DNA from: Regnicoccus_A sp014224355
Lineage (GTDB): Bacteria > Cyanobacteriota > Cyanobacteriia > PCC-6307 > Cyanobiaceae
Direction: 5' to 3'
Length of the DNA: 64,000 nucleotides
NCBI RefSeq assembly: GCF_050920705.1
Contig: NZ_CP154799.1
Location: 2,108,001-2,172,000, forward strand
Shown here piece after piece: positions 35,512-44,658 of this stretch. The notes beneath the pieces were generated by a model that searched no databases, was not told where the DNA came from, and was given only the letters and a program-made list of their open reading frames with translations. The translations under genes and the position numbers were made by a program. How positions within the stretch are numbered: position 1 is the first letter of the stretch; each line of letters begins with the position of its first letter.

Positions 35512-36603
35512 TCAGGCGGCAAGGAGTTCGACAGGGCGTGGATGATTGATCCACACGACTGGGGGTTGCTTCCAGCAGCGTTGGTGGCGACTCCACCGCT
35601 GCGGATGCAGCCGATAGGCCCTCTCATAGGTGCGCCGTCGCACCTCGCAGATCGCGTCGGAATGGCCGTGATGCCGCTGGTTGGGCGTCACGTACTTGAT
35701 CCCGCTGTGGCGATGTTCGTCGTTGTACCAGGCGACGAACTGCCTCACCCACGTGATGACTGCCTCCTTACTCCGGAAGCAGCGGGCTGGGTAGCTCGGG
35801 TGGACCTTGAGTGTGCGGAACAGCGCTTCCGAGAAGGGGTTGTCATTGCTCACCCGTGGCCGTGAGAACGACTGGTCGATCCCCAGGTCCCGCAATTTTG
35901 CCGCCAGCGTGAACGAACGCATCGGTCCGCCGTTGTCGGAGTGCAGAACGGGTTGCTCGTCTTCCCCGAGACCCTCGGCGCCGCAGGCGTTCTCGATCAG
36001 CCGGGCAGCCAACCTGCCGCATTCGCGATCATGGACTTCAGCCGCCACGATCTTGCGGCTCCAGATATCCATCACCATGTAGAGATAGTGCCACTGGCCT
36101 TTGGTTCTGCTGGGCAGCAGGGTGATGTCCCAGCTCCAGATCTGGTTCGGCCCGCTGGCCTCCAGCCTGGGGACAGGACGCGGCTCACGTGGTGGTCTGG
36201 TGCTGCCGCGATGGTGCAGCAGGCCTTCTTCCCGCATGATGCGGTAGAAGCTCATCTCCGAGGCGATGTAGACACCTTCCTCCGCCAGGATGGCGATGAT
36301 CTGGGCAGGCGTCAGATCGGCAAAACGCGGATCATTGACCGTGTCGATCACCTGCTGGCGCTCCTCGGCAGTGAGCTTGTGCGCCACCCGCCTCGGAGCG
36401 CCCTTGCGGCCATCGATGCTGCTGCCGCTGCAGCGGATCTCCTCACGCCAGCGCCTGAGCGTGCGGGGCGACACACCCAGGATGCGGGCGATGCCGCTCG
36501 CCGGCGCCCCGGCGGCGGTGCCCATCTCCAGCAGGTCCACGGCCCTCCGGCGATCGTCCGGGGCGATCAGCTCTCCCCGTCCTGCGGCCAGAGGGCCTTG
36601 CAC
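35512..36603 (-). CDS. IS3-family transposase OrfB, type C
   Basis: 363 residues; DDE core in WDITLLPSRTKGQWHY, LHSDNGGPMRSFTL and FSEALFRTLKVHPSY, C-terminal RHSGIKYVTPNQRH. Overlaps the orfA 3' end in the -1 frame. Confidence 0.9.
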   Translation of the reverse strand: MQGPLAAGRGELIAPDDRRRAVDLLEMGTAAGAPASGIARILGVSPRTLRRWREEIRCSGSSIDGRKGAPRRVAHKLTAEERQQVIDTVNDPRFADLTPAQIIAILAEEGVYIASEMSFYRIMREEGLLHHRGSTRPPREPRPVPRLEASGPNQIWSWDITLLPSRTKGQWHYLYMVMDIWSRKIVAAEVHDRECGRLAARLIENACGAEGLGEDEQPVLHSDNGGPMRSFTLAAKLRDLGIDQSFSRPRVSNDNPFSEALFRTLKVHPSYPARCFRSKEAVITWVRQFVAWYNDEHRHSGIKYVTPNQRHHGHSDAICEVRRRTYERAYRLHPQRWSRHQRCWKQPPVVWINHPRPVELLAA

Positions 36604-37076
36604 TTTTCCGAGACCATGAGCAGTGCCGCAGCCTCAACCAGGGCCTTCTCCTTCTTGCGGAGTTCCCGCTCCAGGCGCCGGATCTCACGGGCCTGCTCCT
36701 GGTTCCTGCGCTGCAGCTCCTTGTGATCCGCCATCGAGGGAGCTGTGGGACTGTTGGCATCCTCGGCGGCCTGCCGCCAGCGGGCAAGCTGCCTGGGGTA
36801 CAGACCCCGTTCACGGCAGAAGGCACCCAGATCGGAACCACTCAGCCCGGCGGCCTGGATCACGGCCGCCAGCTTGTCGCCAGGGCTCCAATGCTCCGGC
36901 GCCTTGCTGGTCGCCGGCACCAGATCCCCCTCCTTCTGCCACTGGGCGCGCCAGTTGTAGAGGGTCTGGGTGGTGATCCCGGTGGAGCGGGCGATCGCGG
37001 CCACGCTCTCCCGGTTGGGCGGGCTCATCCGCTTGCGGATCGCGGCTCGCACGGCGGCGTCATACGGCGGTTTCAT
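36567..37076 (-). CDS. IS3-family OrfA, type C
   Basis: 169 residues with the helix-turn-helix SVAAIARSTGITTQTLYNWR and a C-terminal coiled coil (RNQEQAREIRRLERELRKKE). Overlaps orfB by 37 bases. Confidence 0.85.
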   Translation of the reverse strand: MKPPYDAAVRAAIRKRMSPPNRESVAAIARSTGITTQTLYNWRAQWQKEGDLVPATSKAPEHWSPGDKLAAVIQAAGLSGSDLGAFCRERGLYPRQLARWRQAAEDANSPTAPSMADHKELQRRNQEQAREIRRLERELRKKEKALVEAAALLMVSEKCKALWPQDGES

Positions 37077-37135
37077 CAGTCATGGTTGGAGCCCCCGGTG
37101 GACGGTCGGACCGAGGGGACAACTTCGCTGGTAGC

Positions 37136-37232
37136 GGGGGCCCGCTGGGTCCGGCAGGCCCGTATCGACCGCGGCCAGGCTTTTCCTGGCGACCAGGGGC
37201 TCCTCACCAGCGAGGAGCGCACCGAGCTCAAC
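37136..37232 (+). pseudogene. Fragment of another IS3 OrfA
   Basis: Reads RWVRQARIDRGQAFPGDQGL and LTSEERTEL, typical of the middle of IS51/IS3-type OrfA proteins (WVRQAEIDRG...LT.EER.EL). No start, end or terminal repeats remain. Confidence 0.5.
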
Positions 37233-37249
37233 TGTGATTTCTCACCAGG

Positions 37250-38188
37250 TCATTCAGCGATCAGCAGTCGCTGGAGGGACTGCTGAGGCGGGAGGCCACC
37301 GAGAGCCATGTGGCACCTGTGGCCGTTATAGATCCCCAGATACCGAGGTAGCCAGCGGTTCCGCTCCTCGGAGGTCTGATACGCCATGACGTAGGCCCAT
37401 TCCGCCAGGAGAGTTTTGATGAAACGCTCGGCCTTGCCGTTGGTTTGTGGCGTATAGGGCTTGGTGCGGATGGGTTTCAGATCCAATGCCTGACAGGCCT
37501 TGCGCCAGTCACCGGAGCGATAGGCGGGGCCGTTGTCCGAGAGGATCCGTCGACAGGTGATCCCCTGCTCAGAGAACCAGCCGACTGCCCGGGCCAGGAA
37601 CCCAACGGTCGTCGCTCTCTGCTCGTCGGCGAGCACCTCGACGTAGGACAGGCGGGTGGCGTCATCCACGGCCACGTGCACCTTCTCGTAGCCGGCGCCG
37701 GGGGAGCTTCCTTTGCGTGGATCACCGGTGATCCGGTGCCCAACACAGTGGAACCGGGCCAGCTGTTTGATGTCGACATGGATCATGTCGCCCGGTTGCT
37801 CCCACTGGTAGCGCTGCACTGGCGGTTTGGGGTCGAGGTTGCGCAGCCGGCTCAGCCCTTGGCGCCGCATGGCCCTGGCCAGGGTGCTGATCGGCACAAG
37901 CAGCAACCGAGAGATCCTCCGGAGCGTGCAGCGCTGGTGCCGTAGATCCACAGCCTGCTGCAGTTGCTGCGGATCGAGCGTCCGCCGCTGGATGCGGCGA
38001 ACACTCCGTCGATCCGCCAGTGCCGTTACGCCGCCATCACGGAAACGCGCCAGCCACTTGTAAGCACTGCGCAGGCTGATCCCGGCTTACGCCGCAAGGG
38101 CCTTGAGCGGCTCGCCCTCATTGAGGTGGCGGCGGATCAGGCGTTCCCGACTGATCGGCGTCAGTCGGGCATTGGGGTAGCTATGCAT
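37250..38188 (-). pseudogene. IS481-family transposase with in-frame stop
   Basis: Starts at the ATG at 38188 (MHSYPNARLTPISRERLIRR), then EGEPLKALAA followed by a TAA near 38092 and AGISLRSAYKWLARFRDGG, so a single G-to-T-type change likely made the stop. Downstream the core is intact: HVAVDDATRLSYVEVL (Asp), RRILSDNGPAYRSGDW (Asp), PYTPQTNGKAERFIKTL (Glu) and a normal C-terminus at 37250. A TGTGAGGTC inverted repeat lies just upstream at 38192-38246. An internal start after the stop could still give a shortened protein without the helix-turn-helix. Confidence 0.8.
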
Positions 38189-38279
38189 GGTGTGTGAGGT
38201 CTTGGGACGGGCGATGACACCCCGACCCTGGCGACCTCACACCCAATCGTCAGCTGAACAACCTGGTGGGACTACACAG

Positions 38280-38615
38280 CTAGGACGCTGCCGTGGTTTC
38301 ATCGTGGAGAAGGCCGAGTTCGAATGCTCTTCCAAGGTTTCTGATGGTAGGCGACAGTTTCTTGAATTCTGCAGAAAGCTCACTCGGAACATTCAAGATC
38401 TCGTCCTCAGGTGCGCCAATGTCCCGATTATGCTGGGACACTAGCTGACAATTGGCAAAGTAACCATCAACAAGCGAAAGACATGAAGGAAGTCGCTGAG
38501 GACCAAGCATCGCCTTCGAGCCATCTTGGGCAGAAGTCATGATCAGAAAAGTCAAGTGGTATGGCTCACCATAGAGGCACGAGGACTGGGAGCCGAGCCT
38601 GATACAACTATTCAT
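38280..38615 (-). CDS. Hypothetical protein, low GC
   Basis: 111 residues (MNSCIRLGSQSSCLYGEPYH, LPSCLSLVDGYFANCQLVSQ, ELSAEFKKLSPTIRNLGRAF). Lower GC than the IS elements on both sides. It might be a fragment of a longer acquired gene, since an IS3 end begins 40 bp upstream. No family recognised. Confidence 0.35.
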   Translation of the reverse strand: MNSCIRLGSQSSCLYGEPYHLTFLIMTSAQDGSKAMLGPQRLPSCLSLVDGYFANCQLVSQHNRDIGAPEDEILNVPSELSAEFKKLSPTIRNLGRAFELGLLHDETTAAS

Positions 38616-38656
38616 GCAGGTAGCGTAGATTACAGATACTCGGCTCGATGGTGGCG

Positions 38657-39933
38657 GTGACTTTCAGGAAAGGTGTCACTCCGTGGCTGCCACGCAGGCG
38701 GCCTGGATTAAGTGTAGTGCCAGGATCAGTTTTGGCTCTTCTTCTGGTGGCTTGTTAATCCACTCTGCTTCGGGTTGACGCCAGCAGCGGGTGCTTCGGC
38801 TCCAGCGTGATGGATTTGCCCGGCGGGCTGTCTCGTAGACATCAGCTCGCTGCAGGCAAATTGCGGTGGCCGCTCCGCTGTGGCGTTGATGGGGCGTCAC
38901 GAATTTGATGCCGCTGTGGCGGTGCCGGTGGTTGTACCAGTCCACGAACGCCGCCACCCACACGCATGCCTCGTCTTTACTGGCGAATGGCCGTCTGGGG
39001 TAGTCAGGTCGGTACTTGACCGTTCGGAATAAGGATTCCGAGTAGGGGTTGTCGTTGGAGACCCTTGGCCTGGAGAAGGATCTGAGCACGCCCATCTCCT
39101 CCAGGCGTGATTCCAGCGTCGCCCCACGCATGGCATTGCCGTTGTCGGCGTGGAGGATCAGTGGCGGCTGGTGGCACTGGTGGCTGCCAAAGCCACTGGG
39201 CCGGCGGTAGCGCTCCTTGAGACAGGCCCGCTGCACCAGATCCGCCGCGATCTCAGCCGACTCCACCTCGGCCACATCCCAGGCCACCACCTTGCGGCTC
39301 CAAACGTCGACCACCAGATAGAGGTACAGCCACACACCCCGCACCGTGGTCGGCAGGAAGCTGATGTCCCACGACCAGAGCGCATTGGGGCGATCCGCCC
39401 GTAGACGCGGCACGGAGCGCGGTTCCTGCGGCAGCCGGGCCCGCCCACGCCGGTGGCACTGCCCTGCCTGGTTCAACACCCGATAAAAGCTGCTCTCTGA
39501 GCCGATATAGAGGCCCTGATCAGCCAGGGCCGGCACGATCTGTCCCGGCGGCAGCGAGGCGTACTCCGGCTGGTTGCAGGTGAGCAGGATCCGCTGGCGC
39601 TCCTCCTCGCTCAGGCGGTGAGCGACATCGCGGGGGCTGCCTTTACGGCGGTCCTCACCGTCCCCATCACCACCAAAGGCCTTCCGCCAGCGTTTGAGGG
39701 TGCGCAGGCAGATGCCGATCTCACCGCAGGCGCTCACCAGGCCGGCGCCAGCGGCATTCGCCTCGCCGATCAGCTCGATCACCTTCCGCCGGCAGGCGGC
39801 GCTGGTCAGCCTTCCGCGTCCTCCGAGCTGTAGCCGCAGGCTTCTCCGAAGGAGTAGGCCTCCCACTTTTTTCGCAGCACCAGCAAGGCCGCCGCCTCCG
39901 CCAGGGCCTTCTCCTTGCGCTGCAGCTCCTTCT
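38657..39933 (-). mobile_element. IS3-family element, type D, copy 2 (5' truncated)
   Basis: Inverted copy of 17315-19057. The right end (TGACTTTCAGGAAAGG) is at 38657; the orfA end is cut at 39933 by the IS5-type element. Confidence 0.8.
38676..39866 (-). CDS. IS3-family transposase OrfB, type D, copy 2
   Basis: Same sequence as the OrfB at 17852-19024 apart from the stop codon, which is changed from TGA to TGC so that six residues are added. The DDE residues are intact, but orfA is missing except for its last codons, so the element is unlikely to move on its own. Confidence 0.8.
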   Translation of the reverse strand: MGGLLLRRSLRLQLGGRGRLTSAACRRKVIELIGEANAAGAGLVSACGEIGICLRTLKRWRKAFGGDGDGEDRRKGSPRDVAHRLSEEERQRILLTCNQPEYASLPPGQIVPALADQGLYIGSESSFYRVLNQAGQCHRRGRARLPQEPRSVPRLRADRPNALWSWDISFLPTTVRGVWLYLYLVVDVWSRKVVAWDVAEVESAEIAADLVQRACLKERYRRPSGFGSHQCHQPPLILHADNGNAMRGATLESRLEEMGVLRSFSRPRVSNDNPYSESLFRTVKYRPDYPRRPFASKDEACVWVAAFVDWYNHRHRHSGIKFVTPHQRHSGAATAICLQRADVYETARRANPSRWSRSTRCWRQPEAEWINKPPEEEPKLILALHLIQAACVAATE

Positions 39934-41301
39934 TTAAGAGTTCGCTGAAAAACCCTGGTCGAGGCGCGATAATGGGGCAACTGCCCAGTCTTTGATGCGA
40001 GGTCAACAGGAGCGCAATGGCTCCCTGTTCTCCTACGTCTCGATCGAGGAGCGGATCCCGGCGAATCATCCGCTCAGGCGGATCCGCAAGCTCGCCGATC
40101 AGGCCCTCGATCGGCTCAATCCCACCTTCTGTGAGCTGTATGCCTCAGAAGGTCGGCCATCGGTTCCGCCAGAGCAGCTGCTGCTGGCCTCGCTGCTGCA
40201 GGCGTTCTACGGGATCCGTTCAGAGCGGCTGCTGCTGGAGCAGCTGCACTACAACCTGCTGTTCCGCTGGTTTGTGGGTCTGAGCCCGGATGATCCGATC
40301 TGGCACCCCACCACTTTCACCAAGAACCGGGAGCGGCTCCTCAATGAGGAGATCATGGGTCGCTTCCTCAAGAAGCTGATGGGGGAACCTGAGGTCAAGC
40401 CGCTGCTCAGCGACGAGCACTTCTCGGTGGATGGCACCCTGCTGCAGGCCTGGGCCTCCCATGCCTCACTGGAGCGGATCGATGGGCAGGAGGATCCACC
40501 GCCACCACCCTCGTGGCCGGGTGAGGGATTCGGGCAACCCAAGCCCGGCAAGAAGCGGGCGAAAGGCGACTTCCGCGGCATCAAGCTCAGCAACAAGACC
40601 CACCGCTCCGGCACGGATCCTGACGCGTTGCTGGCCCGCAAGTCCAATGCCCATCCGGCGCAACCGAGCTATCGGGGCCATGTGCTCATGGACAACCGCC
40701 ATGCCCTGATCGTGGACTGCCGCGTCACCCAAGCGGTGGGCACCGGTGAACGGGATGCTGCCAAGGCCATGGCGGCGGATCGTCACGGTGCCCACCAGAA
40801 GACGATCGGTGCCGACAAGAATTTCGACACCAAGGGCTTTGTTGCCGAGATGCGGCGCATCGGTGTCACGCCACACGTGGCGCAGAACACCGCCCGGCCC
40901 GGTGGTTCCGCCATCGATGGCCGCACCACACGCCACAAGGGCTACAGCAAGTCGATCAACGCCCGTCGGGGGATCGAGAAGGTGTTCGGCTGGATCAAGC
41001 AGTGGGGCGGCCTGCGCCAGTTCAAGCTGCGCGGTACCGAGAAGGTCGGTGCTGTGTTTGGCCTGCACGTGATCGCCTACAACCTGATCCGCCTGGGCAA
41101 TCTGCTCAAGCCTGCGCTGGAGGCGGCATGAAGAGATGGTTGCCCAGGGGTGTGGCCGAGGAGGCTCCACAAAGACTCCAAAACAGCCCAGAAGCTCAAG
41201 ATCAGGCTGTCTGAAGAGACTTGAGCGGCGAAATCAACCAGAAATCAGCTCAGGAATGGGAAAAACTCGCCCTGCGCATGGGTTTTTCCGCAAACTCTTA
41301 A
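39934..41301 (+). mobile_element. IS5/IS1182-like element (intact)
   Basis: 1368 bp bounded by TTAAGAGTTCGCTGAAAAAC and, inverted, TTAAGAGTTTGCGGAAAAAC. It carries one transposase. It cuts an IS3 element on the left and the brxA gene on the right. Confidence 0.82.
39995..41131 (+). CDS. IS5-family (IS1182-like) transposase
   Basis: 378 residues from the ATG at 39995. DUF772 N-terminus (FSYVSIEERIPANHPLRRIR, LERLLLEQLHYNLLFRWFVG-like block), then HFSVDGTLLQAWASH (Asp), TIGADKNFDTKGFVAEM (Asp) and ARRGIEKVFGWIKQWGGLRQ (Glu). Full length. A 5' fragment of a related copy is at 20340-20607. Confidence 0.9.
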   Translation: MRGQQERNGSLFSYVSIEERIPANHPLRRIRKLADQALDRLNPTFCELYASEGRPSVPPEQLLLASLLQAFYGIRSERLLLEQLHYNLLFRWFVGLSPDDPIWHPTTFTKNRERLLNEEIMGRFLKKLMGEPEVKPLLSDEHFSVDGTLLQAWASHASLERIDGQEDPPPPPSWPGEGFGQPKPGKKRAKGDFRGIKLSNKTHRSGTDPDALLARKSNAHPAQPSYRGHVLMDNRHALIVDCRVTQAVGTGERDAAKAMAADRHGAHQKTIGADKNFDTKGFVAEMRRIGVTPHVAQNTARPGGSAIDGRTTRHKGYSKSINARRGIEKVFGWIKQWGGLRQFKLRGTEKVGAVFGLHVIAYNLIRLGNLLKPALEAA

Positions 41302-41413
41302 GCCAGGCCTGCGACTGGGCACCAAGGCTGTTGCTGACTCGGATTCTGGCCAGATTGGCCCGCTTGCTGATGCCCAGATCCCATTCCTGAAAGGCCCGCA
41401 GCGTGTCCTCCAC
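41302..41413 (-). pseudogene. brxA: brxA, middle fragment (after the IS3 insertion)
   Basis: Continues the frame from 42680 once the IS3 and one CAC duplication are removed: EDTLRAFQEWDLGISKRANL and ARIRVSNSLGAQSQAWL. The DUF1819 (BrxA) pattern of a short acidic helix, a WD pair and an N-x3-Ga-S motif fits. The IS5-type element at 41301 removes the rest. Confidence 0.6.
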
Positions 41414-41493
41414 TGAGGTGGTCTGGCTTTTCTGGACAGCCCCCATCGTTAACCTCTGAGGCGGGGCACCGCCCCTGAAAGGGGCTCCCACCA

Positions 41494-41781
41494 ATGAGCA
41501 AGCGCCGCACCCACAGTCCCGAGTTCAAGGCCAAGGTCGCCATGGAGGCGATCAGTGGCCGCAAGACGATCCAGGAGATAGCCGCCGGCCATGCCATTCA
41601 CCCGATCCAGGTGAGCCAGTGGAAGCGCCAGCTGCTGGACGGTGCCAGCGAGCTGTTCGGCAGGGGCAAGAAGACCAAGGACAAGGACGAGGGGCAAGCC
41701 AAGGAGGCTGAGCTGTTCCAACAGATCGGCCGCCTGCAGATGGAGCTGGAGTGGCTCAAAAAAAAGTCTCAGCTGCTCTGA
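41494..41781 (+). CDS. IS3-family OrfA
   Basis: 95 residues (MSKRRTHSPEFKAKVAMEAI, helix-turn-helix, then coiled coil to ELEWLKKKSQLL). A run of eight A (41758-41765) precedes the junction with orfB. Here orfB is in the +1 frame relative to orfA, whereas in the copy at 12275, with seven A, it is in the -1 frame usual for IS3; this copy may therefore make little fusion protein. Confidence 0.82.
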   Translation: MSKRRTHSPEFKAKVAMEAISGRKTIQEIAAGHAIHPIQVSQWKRQLLDGASELFGRGKKTKDKDEGQAKEAELFQQIGRLQMELEWLKKKSQLL

Positions 41782-42664
41782 TGCCCGTGAACTGCGCAAG
41801 CTGGTCGATCACGACAATCCCGAGCTCAGCGTCAGTCGCCAATGTGCTCTGCTCGGGCTACCTCGATCCACGCTCTACTACCGGCCCACACCGGCGCGGG
41901 AATCGACGCTGCGGATCATGGCGAGGATCGATGCTCTCTATCTGGAAGATCCCTGCAGCGGTAGCCGCCGGATGGTGGGCTATCTGGCCAGAGATGGGAT
42001 CCCGATCAGCCGTGACCGGGTGCGAAACCTCATGCGCCGCATGGGGTTACGGGCGATCTACCAGAAACCCCGCACCACAGTGCCCGGGGATCCGTCCGAG
42101 CGTTTTCCATGCCTGGTGGATCTCAGCATGGTCACGGCTGTGGATCAGGTGTGGGCCACCGATATCACCTACATCCCGATGCAAAAAGGCTTCCTCTACC
42201 TGGTGGCGATTGTGGATCTCTTCTCCAGGAATGTACTCAGCTGGAAGCTTTCAAACAGCCTTGACACGGAGTTCTGTCTGGATGCCCTGGAGAAGGCTTT
42301 GGAGGGCGGCCGCAAGCCAGAGATCTTCCACTCCGATCAAGGATGTCAGTTCACCTCATCCGACTTCGTGGCCAGGCTGCAGACCGAGCAGATCAAGATC
42401 AGCTGGTCAGGTAGGAAGCGTTGCTACGACAACATCCTCGTTGAACGCCTATGGCGTACGGTCAAGTACGAGGAGGTGTATCTACGTGCCTACAGCGATG
42501 GCTGGGAGGCTGAGATCAGCCTGGCCCGTTTTCTTTGGAGGTACTGCCATGTAAGGCCTCATAGCTCCCTTGGAGGCAAGACTCCCAATGAGGTCTATAC
42601 TGAGACCAAACCCTGTTCCTCCCGTCCGGAGTTAACGATGTCAGGGGCCAGAACTGTCCAGTAA
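41762..42664 (+). CDS. IS3-family transposase OrfB
   Basis: About 300 residues following the A-run: SRQCALLGLPRSTLYYRPTP, the DDE core WATDITYIPMQKGFLY, FHSDQGCQFTSSDFVA and CYDNILVERLWRTVKYEEVY, ending LTMSGARTVQ. The start is the frameshift region, not a separate start codon. Confidence 0.85.
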   Translation, partial: KSLSCSDARELRKLVDHDNPELSVSRQCALLGLPRSTLYYRPTPARESTLRIMARIDALYLEDPCSGSRRMVGYLARDGIPISRDRVRNLMRRMGLRAIYQKPRTTVPGDPSERFPCLVDLSMVTAVDQVWATDITYIPMQKGFLYLVAIVDLFSRNVLSWKLSNSLDTEFCLDALEKALEGGRKPEIFHSDQGCQFTSSDFVARLQTEQIKISWSGRKRCYDNILVERLWRTVKYEEVYLRAYSDGWEAEISLARFLWRYCHVRPHSSLGGKTPNEVYTETKPCSSRPELTMSGARTVQ

Positions 42665-42679
42665 AAGGCACCCACCTCA

Positions 42680-42835
42680 CACCAGAGGCCCTTTGATCAA
42701 GCCATAGCTGCTGTAGGGCACCACCTCCACGGCTTTCGTCTTTGAAGCCTTCCGTGGCCTTGAAGCGGCTTTCGCGGCCACCTGCTTGGTTGTGGGCCTG
42801 TTATTGGCCTTGGTCGCAGCCATCGCACTCGCCAT
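42680..42835 (-). pseudogene. brxA: brxA, N-terminal fragment
   Basis: From the ATG at 42835, which overlaps the brxE stop as TGATG: a Lys/Ala-rich leader (KAASRPRKASKTKAVEVV) followed by PYSSYGLIKGPLV, interrupted by an IS3 element. The downstream part is at 41302-41413. BrxA is a small conserved BREX protein (DUF1819). Its place directly after brxE is the order found in type 6 BREX loci. The identification rests mainly on this context plus the short DUF1819-like match. Confidence 0.62.
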
Positions 42836-43395
42836 CAAACCGCAACCTGCAGGTAGGGCACCACCAACTGCCCGGGCGTGCTGCAGAGGAATCCGGCTGC
42901 CAGCCGCTCGATGTGGCCCTGGTTGATCTCGAAGGGGTCGTCCATCCGCAGGGCCTTTGCTGTCTGCGGAGTCTGCTGCCGAGCCCAGTCGATAGCCGTC
43001 GGATCCAGTTCGGCCAGATCGACCAACGCCTCGGGCCATTGCTCTGCCTTAATGCTCCAGGCTGACTGGAAGCTGTCCGTCCATGCCTCGGGCTCATCCA
43101 TCCAGCGGCTGCGCTCGTTCTCGTAGGCGTCCTCCAGCTGGGGCGTGAGCCGGAACAAGTGGCAGCTGATCGGCCCGCCCGGGGTGGGTTGGATCGCCAG
43201 GGCTTCATCGCACGCCAGCTGCGCCACACGGAACCCAGCCCTCGTCTGCGCAAAGGGCGCTGTGCGTGGAAAGCCCTGCTGGAACAGGAACTCCCCTGTG
43301 CCGGTCAGCACGCCACTGTTCCACCAGCCCAGCCGCTGGGTCTCTCCCAGGGCCGCCACCACCAAGCGGAGCTTGAACAGCTGGCGGAAATTCAT
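42835..43395 (-). CDS. brxE: BREX system protein BrxE
   Basis: 186 residues, the normal BrxE length. MNFRQLFKLRLVVAALGETQ, GWWNSGVLTGTGEFLFQQGF, PRTAPFAQTRAGFRVAQLAC, LTPQLEDAYENERSRWMDEP and the final LAAGFLCSTPGQLVVPYLQV reproduce the conserved blocks of this family. BrxE occurs in type 6 BREX phage-defence loci, normally followed by brxA, brxB, brxC, pglX, pglZ, brxD and brxHI. Here only brxE is whole; brxA is broken and the others are absent from the window, replaced by IS elements. The gene is translationally coupled to brxA. Confidence 0.8.
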   Translation of the reverse strand: MNFRQLFKLRLVVAALGETQRLGWWNSGVLTGTGEFLFQQGFPRTAPFAQTRAGFRVAQLACDEALAIQPTPGGPISCHLFRLTPQLEDAYENERSRWMDEPEAWTDSFQSAWSIKAEQWPEALVDLAELDPTAIDWARQQTPQTAKALRMDDPFEINQGHIERLAAGFLCSTPGQLVVPYLQVAV

Positions 43396-43555
43396 CCAGG
43401 TGGTGCAGGGGTGCCGCTATCTGGACCACAGGATGACGCCTGGATGGCGTAGCTGGCTAACTCCTGGCAAAACCATGCACCATCAGGGGTTTACCTGGAG
43501 GGCGCTTATGACCCCAAACGATGCGCTGGGTGCATAGTCTCAGAGCCAAAACCAA

Positions 43556-44658
43556 TCAGGGGCTATGCAGCCGCAAAGCCTCCGCATACTCCCCCTCAAT
43601 CCCCAGCCCCGAGTCCTCGTTGGGTGTCAGCCGCTTCATGCCCACGTGGATCAGGCAGGCCAGGGCCAGGTCGCTCCAAGTGCCCGGCAGGGTCTTCAGG
43701 CTGCGGCTGGTGCCTGGCTCATTGATCTGCAGTCCGCTCTGGCCCACAGCCGCCACCTCACTGATCACCGCCATGCACTCGGCCTGGTCCATCGCTTGGA
43801 AGCGGCGTAGGGCATCGAGGCAGAAGTTCACCGCGTCCTGCCTCAGGCCATTGGGGCTGGCCTGGCGTAGATCCCGCGCGGCCACCTGACCCCGCAGCGC
43901 CTTGGCCTGCTCACCCAGCTCCCCAAACGGCTGCTGCTCGATCACCCGCAGCAACAGCGCATCGGCCTCGTCGCGGTTCTCGTCTGGATCCAGCTCCAGC
44001 AGCGCCTGGGCCAGGCACAGGCTGGCTACAGCATCGTTTGGTGCCACCGCCAAGGCCTGCCGGAACCGTTCTGCCCCGGCCGCCAGGGCGCCGGCCGTGG
44101 TGAGCAGGCTGCCGAGGGTGCGCAGCGCATAGGGGTTGCCAGGCTCCAGCTCAATCGCGCGCTCCAAGGCCTGGCGTGCTTCCGACTGGTCTTGGTCCCG
44201 CAGGGCTGCCACCCCTAGGGCCACCTGCGCATTGGCGAAGGTCGGTTCCACCGCGACCGACCGCCGCAGCAGCTCGCGGGCCTCCTTCAGCTGGCCCTCA
44301 TCGCTCGCCACCATGCCCAGGTTGTAGAGCGCGTCACGGTTTTCGGGTTCGGCTTTCAGCAGGGCCTCCAGCAAGGGCCGGGCCTCGCCGTAGCGGCGCT
44401 GCTTCAGAAGGGGGTGATGGTAGCCATCGCCTCGGCAGAAGGAGTCGCTGTCTCAGTGGCTGGGCTCCGGCTCACCTCGATGCGCCCGTTGGCGAACACC
44501 ACATCCACCCGGCCGCCCATGGAGCCATAGGCCTGCTGGAAGTAGTCGGTCACCGCCCGGTGGAAGGCCGCGCTGCCCGGCTTGCGGCTGTCCTCCGGCA
44601 GCAGAGCCCGATCAAAGGTCGTCTCCTCAATCGTGAACGAGGTGGCCTGCATGCCCAT
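43556..44658 (-). pseudogene. Tetratricopeptide-repeat protein, frameshifted
   Basis: The first frame, from the ATG at 44658, encodes about 80 residues (TSFTIEETTFDRALLPEDSR, AAFHRAVTDYFQQAYGSMGG) and ends ATITPF. The second, shifted by one base at a run of five C near 44413, continues LLKQRRYGEARPLLEALLKA and five to six TPR units (DALYNLGMVASDEGQLKEAR, NAQVALGVAALRDQDQSEAR, NPYALRTLGSLLTTAGALAA), then a conserved C-terminal region ending at 43556. One missing C explains the break, so it may be a recent mutation, phase-variable slippage or a sequencing error. TPR arrays mediate protein contacts. It sits between brxE and a partner gene that ends immediately before it. Confidence 0.65.

Larger units (their letters stand above)
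35294..37135 (-). mobile_element. IS3-family element, type C
   Basis: About 1.84 kb, ends CCTATCAGCGTTGTTGTCC and, inverted, TACCAGCGAAGTTGTCC. Related to copies A and A' but clearly diverged. It carries orfA and orfB with no visible defect and cuts a DUF1651 gene. Confidence 0.82.
41414..42679 (+). mobile_element. IS3-family element inserted in brxA
   Basis: 1266 bp with ends TGAGGTGG and CCACCTCA and a 3-bp target duplication CAC (41411-41413, 42680-42682). Same type as the element at 12195-15934. Confidence 0.9.
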
